Below, one piece after another: positions 58,044-64,000 of a DNA stretch of 64,000 nucleotides. Below the pieces are notes generated by a model that was not told the DNA's origin, did no database searches, and saw nothing but the letters and a program-made list of their open reading frames with translations. The translations under genes were made by a program, and so were the position numbers. Numbering within the stretch: position 1 is the stretch's first letter; every line of letters begins with the position of its first letter. Source of the stretch: Ophioderma brevispina. Lineage: Eukaryota > Echinodermata > Ophiuroidea > Amphilepidida > Ophiodermatidae. Location of the stretch: positions 1-64,000 of the forward strand of contig JAMKCH010002926.1 of NCBI GenBank assembly GCA_023653785.1. The letters are read 5' to 3'.

Positions 58044-59101
58044 CGCATTCGTGGCCCCATGGGTTACTTTGACAATTCCGGAACATTTTACATGTACATC
58101 AACAAATGTCGTTTGCATCATATTTTACTACATGCATATACTTTATGTGGGAGACCCTCCCGGCGATTATCATACCGGTTTACAGAGCACTCAATCAGAT
58201 AAAACTTTGAAAGCTTTCCAGGTGGCCAGCATTTCACCCCCCCCCCCTCCTCCCTCTGACTGTTCCATAACAGCCATTCAGTTATGTGTAAGCTATTTCT
58301 CTGCCAGAGACAGTAATGAAGGTCGTACTGTGGCTGAGCATTGACTCATATTCAAACTATTCAACCCACGGCTTAAATAGTACATTTGACACTTTTAATC
58401 TGTAAGGGATATTAAAATTGGTCTACTTTTGAAAATCCAAAATGTGGCCGGACAGAAGACAGTAGTGTGCACGTATTGGGCGTAGGTACTACTCTAATCC
58501 CTTTGCCTTGTATAGAAAAAATTGGACTTCTGTCACCGGTTTTGGACTAGAGGGGTGGTGTTTAGATCTATAATTTGGGAATGTTATGTGTTTGAAATCT
58601 TCTCCAGGGCCGAAATGCTTGTTTTGTTTGTTTTTTGTGAAGGAAAAGGTGAATTTTGGACGATTGTGAGTCAAAGTTGTTTCAAAAAGAATTGAGTGTT
58701 TTTGTTTTCCTGTCATCCGAGCTGGCCATGTGGAATAGTCCAGGTTCGTAATAGGGGTTAAACTTAGTAAGGTGGTGATGTGTACTGCCTATTTGTGGAA
58801 AAAACGGCTATATGAGTTTTTTCACTGATGTAAAATTATCCATTAGAGATATATATTTTTATTCTTTATAGGCTATAGGAACAAAAATCAGTTCATTATG
58901 TGTGTACGATAATTTTTGCGTAGTTTTATTCTCGGTAAATATTACCTTCTCCGACCGGCTATAAGTGGTCGTGTCAATTGTGACCTGGATCTGGATCCTT
59001 TATACTCCAACAAAGCCGGTTCCTGCATCACACGCGAGATCCTGATCTGCTTACCATCAGCATTGTGACCAATTGAGCAGATTACACATTCTCAGAGCAA
59101 G
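58042..59101. other. No gene seen
   Basis: Frames at 58051-58344 and 58489-58716 are unrecognised. A ten-base C run lies near 58238-58247. Confidence 0.35.
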
Positions 59102-59200
59102 TTCTTAAGTGGCGCAGCGGTGTAAGGCCACTTACGCACACGTATCATTCCCCCCCCCCCCCCCCCCCGGTGGTCCAGGTTCGAAACCTGTCATAAGAAG
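59102..59200 (+). repeat. tRNA-like element with a 19-base C run inside
   Basis: TTCTTAAGTGGCGCAGCGGT resembles an acceptor strand plus D arm, CCAGGTTCGAAACCTG is a clean T arm with B box, and ATAAGAA pairs with the TTCTTA start. Where the variable region should be lies a run of 19 C (59150-59168) followed by GG. It ends in a T-rich stretch. The pairing of both ends suggests a tRNA- or SINE-derived element expanded by a homopolymer. No anticodon can be assigned. Confidence 0.55.
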
Positions 59201-59389
59201 TGTGATTTTTTTTATTGTTGTTATTTTAGTTTTGTTTCTTATTTGAGGTGTTTGTTACCAGGTAGATTGTGCCGTTGTTTCGGGTTTTTTTCTCTCCCTT
59301 TTCCCTTTTTTTTCTTTTTTAACCACCTACACAGCTTAAAGTTGAATCACGAAGTTGTGATAAATAGGTCCAAAATGAAAAATAATAAT
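59201..59389. other. T-rich sequence, no gene seen
   Basis: Short T runs following the tRNA-like element, perhaps its tail. Confidence 0.4.
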
Positions 59390-60720
59390 AAAGAAAAAAT
59401 TACAATAAACAAAAGACATAAATTTTAAACATAAAATTTTTTTTAATATTTTTAAAAAAATCAAAAGAATTAACAATTGGAACAATGATGAAAAAAGAAA
59501 AACGCTAAATCACAATTAAAAAAGAAAGACAACTAACGAATAGATTTAAAAGAAAAACAATATTAACTTAAAATAATTAAAATACATACAATAATATAAC
59601 AAATTACATTAATAACAAAAGTTATGAAGAAAAATAAATTAAAAAACATGCGTGAAAAGTTTGTTCTTTCCTCATGGAGCAACATGCAATGTTTACAAAG
59701 ACACCTGCAAGACTTTCAACCATTTTCGCTCCCAGCTCCCGCTTTTTTGCACCACTGGTAAAAAATAATAACAAATGCAACTAAATGAAAATACTCAATA
59801 ACTAATGTACTAAATAAAATGAACAAATAAAATAAAAATCTTTGAAATAATAAAAAATAAGACAAGTTGATAACTAATAATAATAAACAAAATTACAATG
59901 GAAACAAAAGAAATAAATTTAATCTAAAGAAAAATACAAAATAAAAATCAAAAGAATTAACAATTAATTGAACAATGAGTGAAAAAAAGAAAACGCTAAA
60001 GACAAATAAAAAGAAAAGGACAAATCACAAATAGAATTTAAAAGAAAACATATTAAATTAAAATAATTAACAATACTAAATAATAGAACTCAAATTAAAT
60101 AAAAACAAAATTATTATAACACAGTTAATAAACAAAAATAAATGTAAAAGATAATAACAAAATGTCAACTAAAAGACACAAAAAATACACATTGATAAAT
60201 ATGAAAGCAGGAGTTTGGTTCAGAAGATGTGGCGTTGGAATTATTAAATACGAAATTAAATAAAACACATAATAAATAAACAAAGCAACTGAGTATAAAT
60301 ACGAAAAACCTTAGTAAGTAATTAAAAGTTAAAAAGAAATTCAAAAACACTCAAAGTATCGAATACGAACAAAATTAAATGAACAAAACATAAACATTTA
60401 AAATGAGCAAAATATGACAAAAATTTAAAACTAAAAAGTAAATACAATTAATTCCAGAACTAAAACCCTAAATGACAAATACATTAAAAAAAGAAAAATA
60501 CGAAGAAAAATGTTTTTTAAACAATTATAAAAAAAATAGCAAATGTGACAATATTGACCCCCCCAAACATATAAGATTTAAACAATAAAACAAATATAGA
60601 ACACAAGTAGAGAAAATGAGTACAAAAATATACCACAATTTTATCAAATATATTAAAAATAATGGTTTAATTTTATAAGTATAAATAAAAAATTTTTTTT
60701 CATTTATCAATTTGGTGAAA
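59390..60720. repeat. 1.3-kb A-rich low-complexity tract with an internal duplication
   Basis: The plus strand is dominated by A, with few G or C. Two parts, about 59460-59590 and 59945-60075, share ATCAAAAGAATTAACAATT, AACAATGA, AACGCTAAA and AATAATTAA in order, so a unit of roughly 480 bp has been duplicated. All frames here are simple Lys/Asn- or Phe/Leu-rich translations and are not genes. Confidence 0.75.
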
Positions 60721-60734
60721 CCTGAATTGTGTGG

Positions 60735-61090
60735 GGAACCCGGGGGTAGTTGGGAAAGGAGGTTGAGAAGGAAATCTGGTAGAGGGTATTGGGATGGTTA
60801 GTTGGGAATTGGCCATATTTATAGATAAAAAGGGATGGGGTGTGAGGTAATGTGGCAAATTTGCCCCTGGGTATTGGAATTAGAACATGGGTTAGTTGGT
60901 AAATGGCCCCCCTTGGTTGATGAGAAGGGGGTCTGGGTTAGTTGGGAGGGCCGCTCTGTGACAGCTAGGAAGGGCTCCCAGGCAGTTGTGAAGGGTCTTG
61001 GATAGTCGAATGAAGAACGACCTTGGGACTTTGGGGTCACTAGTAAAGGGCCCTGGTATAGTTGCAAACGGGCCCTGTGGTCGGTAGTCA
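60735..61090. repeat. G-rich minisatellite
   Basis: A unit near 28 bp recurs with drift, built around GTTAGTTGGGAA and GGGCCCTGG. At least eight units can be seen. The 90-codon minus-strand frame through it is repeat translation. Confidence 0.7.
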
Positions 61091-61405
61091 TAAGAGAGGG
61101 ACCCTAAGGTGTGACAAAGTTACTACTGTCTAACCAGTTACGTCTGATACAGGTTTACCGCACTGACACCATGCAAAACAACCCTAACCTTGGTACCCCA
61201 TGAACCCCCGGTACGCCCCCTCCGCAAACCAGCGAAAGAAAGCCGAGAACCCGCTAATCTAGTTTTGTTCTACTTTTTGTCTGCATTTTGGTAGTTTTTC
61301 ATGGTGGCTTTCTGAAGTACATTTACTACGTTTTGGCAACCTTGGCTGTTTTTGTAAACAAGTGGTTAAGCCAGGCAACAATGGATGTTATCTCTTTTTC
61401 ATTCA
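61091..61405. other. No gene seen
   Basis: Short spacer between the minisatellite and repeat family A. Confidence 0.35.
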
Positions 61406-62340
61406 TTTTTCCATCGAAGATGGTATAATTCGGGTAGATACGAAAGCCACAACATTGCAAGTTACTCAAGCATAGTGCAGCAAGGTCACAATTAATTGGC
61501 AGAATATCACAGTCATCACAAGTTGGGTGGTTTTCTCATGAGAAGTAAAAGTCCACTGTTCCAATTGATTTGTAACATGTTAAGAACAATTACATGGGTA
61601 GTATGCCTATAGGAATGATTTACATTTCCTAAGCATCTGGAAACAAAACTTTTGATTGGATGACAGCCCCACCACCTTTTACAGGTGGGGTTAACTTCTC
61701 GTTCTATGACATGTAAGGGATGATCTGACCCACTGGTCTTGAGAGTACCAGTATGTGTACAATGCCCCAGATAACAAAGCCGTTTATGTAACACCTTTTC
61801 TCCTGTAGTTTGACAGTTTATGTAATCCTCGGTGTAATGGGCTGTGGTTCAAATATTTAGGATCTATTTGATTGATAAACTATCCACATTGTTCCCACAT
61901 TGATGAACATTCATAACAAGCTCAAACTGTATAAATTAAACAAATAAATACTAACACTTTCACAATATTTGTGAATGAATGAATATCAGGGGACAAGGCT
62001 TATTTCTTGAAATTGGGGCAATTGGCCAAAGTATGCAAGTGTAAAAGTGCCGGGGTGGGGGCACTCGCATATGGAAATGGATATGGGTGTAAGGCTGCCA
62101 TTTTCCAAACCCAGGGCGTTCTGTGCAGGACTTGCAAAAATAGTGGTCTTTGTGTGTATTTTCACAATTGAATGTTGTTGCATTATTATGGTTGATGTCT
62201 GAACATATATACTGTGGGTTAAATAATCTCTCTAATACAAGAGGGGTTTCCTTGATCCAAGTATTTGACACTACATATTCATTACAACACCCTTGCTAAG
62301 CGATGGTTTTCTTTTTAAAAAGACTATTCTTGTTTGAATA
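61406..62340 (+). repeat. Dispersed repeat family A, copy 3
   Basis: Starts ATTTTTCCATCGAAGATGG and parallels 3982-4765. Shared later blocks include CTAAGC..CTGGAAACAAAAC, TTTTGATTGGATGA, ATTTAGGATCTATTTGAT, TGTCTGAA.ATATA and the final AAAAGACT.TTCTTGTT. It is about 150 bp longer than copy 2 because of extra sequence after 61870. Confidence 0.8.
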
Positions 62341-62461
62341 TCCTTTGTGTGCCTGGGCGGTCACGCTTTATTTCTATTTTCGTACTCGCTTTTGCTACAG
62401 TGGTATATCATTACACTTGTCAAAGGGCTTTATTCAGCTCGAAACGTTTTGTATTATTGTC

Positions 62462-62720
62462 AGGCCGCCCTGTACGCAGGGGGGTGGGGGGGGCGTGCTG
62501 AGGTGCGGGTCGGTGGGGGGGTTGCTGGTCGCACCCCAAAAAAATTCGCACAAAGGGAAAAGGTCCACTTTTTGATGATTTTTTGATAAAAGGTCCAAAT
62601 TTTGAGAAATATTGACAAGAAAGTCCACTTTTTTGGTGTGAAATGGTAAAAAAGTCAAAAAGAGGACCATTTTAGAGGGGTTACGTCCAGTTTTTAGCCA
62701 AAAAGTTCCACTTTTTTCGA
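62462..62720. mobile_element. G-rich non-autonomous element fragment
   Basis: GTACGCAGGGGGGTGGGGGG and GTGCGGGTCGG, followed by several units of AAAGGTCCACTTTTT (about 62558-62710), resemble the left part of the hAT-type element at 63134. No matching right end or target duplication was found, so it is probably truncated. Confidence 0.5.
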
Positions 62721-63039
62721 AGTCCTCTTATTAATGCCCTATCGTTTTTTTGTATTTTCTTTTTTATGTGTAAAATATAACTCTGTACTTCCAATGGCCT
62801 AGAAATCTTTTGCGAGCAAAATTGAAGAATTTCATATTTTCAGAAATGTTCCATTGCCGCTTAAACCCTCGGCCAACCAAGGGTTTTTTTGTACTACGTT
62901 CACGGACCAGGGAGTTAGGCCATGATGCCACGGCTACAAAATGATGCTCGGATAATGACCAAGTTGGCGCACTGCCCTGGGAGTAAATGATCCTTCCTCC
63001 GAATAACTTTCGTAAAATTAATAAATGCAGTTCTCACGT
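62721..63039. other. No gene seen
   Basis: A+T-rich sequence between mobile element remnants. Confidence 0.35.
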
Positions 63040-63980
63040 GTGTTCTCACTTCTAGTATGTGCAGATTCTCAGAAAATGATTAATGTCATTCAATTTATGC
63101 CCTAAATATCAGTGACTACGGGTGTATACTATGCCGGGCCGTGCCATGGGGGGTGCGGGGGGTTCGACGCACCCCCGCCCCCAAAATGGACAAAGGTCCG
63201 CTTTTAAATATTTTGCGTGTTAGTGTAAGTTTTGTGCTTATTTGAATCTGAATCTGTTGGTCAATATAACGGGTCCACACGCAATCCTACCATTATTTAA
63301 CACTGTTTATACTGTTTTTAATTGAGGTGTTGATGTTTCATCGGTCCTTAACCCACTCCCCCCTCCCCATCCCCCCCACCCCCCCCCCCCCACCGCCCAT
63401 CTTCAGAATTTCGAGGCGACGGTAAAAATTTGGGGGCAACAGGGGAGCGCAGCGAGCCGAAAAAAAATTTTTTGGTACGCAAGAGTCCGCTTCTGGCAAT
63501 CCGCACCACCCCAAATAAATTCTGCTACGGGCCTGATACCATGATTCATTGACTTCCAGCAAATATGGGGGCCTTTGATAAGTAAATCCGCCGGTATGCA
63601 GAAGACCAAAACCTTCACAGATTCTTTTTCATCTGGACCTGCAGATCCATTGTTATTACCCATGCAACTTAAAAGATTACAGGTTGCTATAAAAACCATC
63701 ACCGCCTACCGATTTATAGAATTAAGCTATTTTCACATGACGTGGAACACACATTACCCGTCCTCTTTCACCTATAAATAAAGTTAGAGGTTCTACTGTG
63801 TGTTCAATTTCTTTGTCTTTGGCCCTATATTTCATCCTTTATTTGAAAGGGAAAATACGAGTGACCAAGCTAATGAGAAAAGAATTGTTTGGCAAACTGT
63901 GACCTCACATCTTTGTGCAGGACCAGAACCCTACTGCCGCGTAACCAACCCCATTTCTATAGCAATTTATTGATTCATTC
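63040..63980 (+). repeat. Dispersed repeat family B, copy 2, with nested insertion
   Basis: Matches 34190-34990 on both sides of a hAT-type insertion: before it GAAAATGATTAATGTCAT and CTAAATATCAGTGAC, after it CGGTATGCAGA, AGATCCATTGTTATTA, GAGGTTCTACTGTG and TTGTTTGGCAAACTG. It runs close to the window end. Confidence 0.78.
63126..63543. mobile_element. hAT-type element nested in repeat family B
   Basis: The element 63134-63535 has ends CCGGGCCGTGCC and GCTACGGGCCTG. It is flanked by ATACTATG (63126-63133) and ATACCATG (63536-63543), an 8-bp duplication with one change. The interior has G and C runs (63377-63390) and no transposase. Its position inside a repeat whose other copy lacks it confirms that it is an insertion. 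Confidence 0.78.
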
Positions 63981-64000
63981 AACATAAATTCGAAAATCAT

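Noticed and set aside
60819..61091. 90-codon minus-strand frame as a gene
   Set aside because: It is the translation of a G-rich minisatellite with a period near 28 bp.
1..64000. Search for CRISPR arrays, bacterial operons or rRNA
   Set aside because: No regularly spaced short direct repeats with unique spacers, no ribosome-binding-site-led gene runs and no rRNA core sequences were seen; the window is eukaryotic in character.

Overview
The window reads as a stretch of an animal nuclear genome, most likely a marine invertebrate. There are no operons or long bacterial-type frames. Coding sequence is broken into short exons with GT/AG borders and sits in A+T-rich DNA full of MITEs, fold-back elements, hAT-type elements, decayed non-LTR retrotransposons, tRNA-derived repeats and microsatellites. 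The lineage cannot be fixed from what is visible; an echinoderm or hemichordate would fit the style of the repeats, but that is a guess. Related repeat copies differ by many single-base gains and losses, so some frameshifts may be sequence error.

The only host genes I recognise are BTB-BACK-Kelch (KLHL-type, Cullin-3 adaptor) copies, all on the minus strand and spread along the window. Locus 1 (about 5.4-6.8 kb) is a kelch fragment split by a 913-bp fold-back element. Locus 2 (16.5-23.4 kb) has a decayed kelch exon, an open BACK exon (20931-21194) and a decayed BTB exon. Locus 3 (42.66-54.58 kb) has a fully open 397-residue kelch exon (42660-43853), an open BACK exon (44250-44504) and a damaged BTB exon (53948-54580). 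The exon borders at loci 2 and 3 fall at the same codon and in phase 0, so these are duplicated genes of one design.

Mobile DNA fills the rest. 0-4.8 kb: an inverted pair of a repeat family (A) with two small inverted-repeat elements between. 5.6-10 kb: fold-back elements, two with 8-9-bp target duplications. 18.2-19.4 kb: tandem repeats. 26.6-31.7 kb: a LINE (endonuclease plus reverse transcriptase) split by 2.6 kb of other DNA. 32.7 kb: a hAT-type element. 34.2-35.2 kb: repeat family B. 40.5-42.6 kb: a second LINE abutting the 3' end of the kelch gene. 45.0-51.9 kb: two head-to-tail copies of what looks like a Helentron-type rolling-circle element, lying in the presumed first intron of KLHL locus 3. 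55.8-56.6 kb: a third LINE fragment. 57.3-61.1 kb: tRNA-derived repeats, AT microsatellite, a 1.3-kb A-rich tract and a G-rich minisatellite. 61.4-64 kb: third copy of family A, then family B again with a hAT-type element inserted in it.

The most notable items are the phase-conserved KLHL array, the tandem rolling-circle element in its intron, and the set of fold-back elements with clear target duplications. No CRISPR array, rRNA gene, intact transposase or intact tRNA gene was seen.
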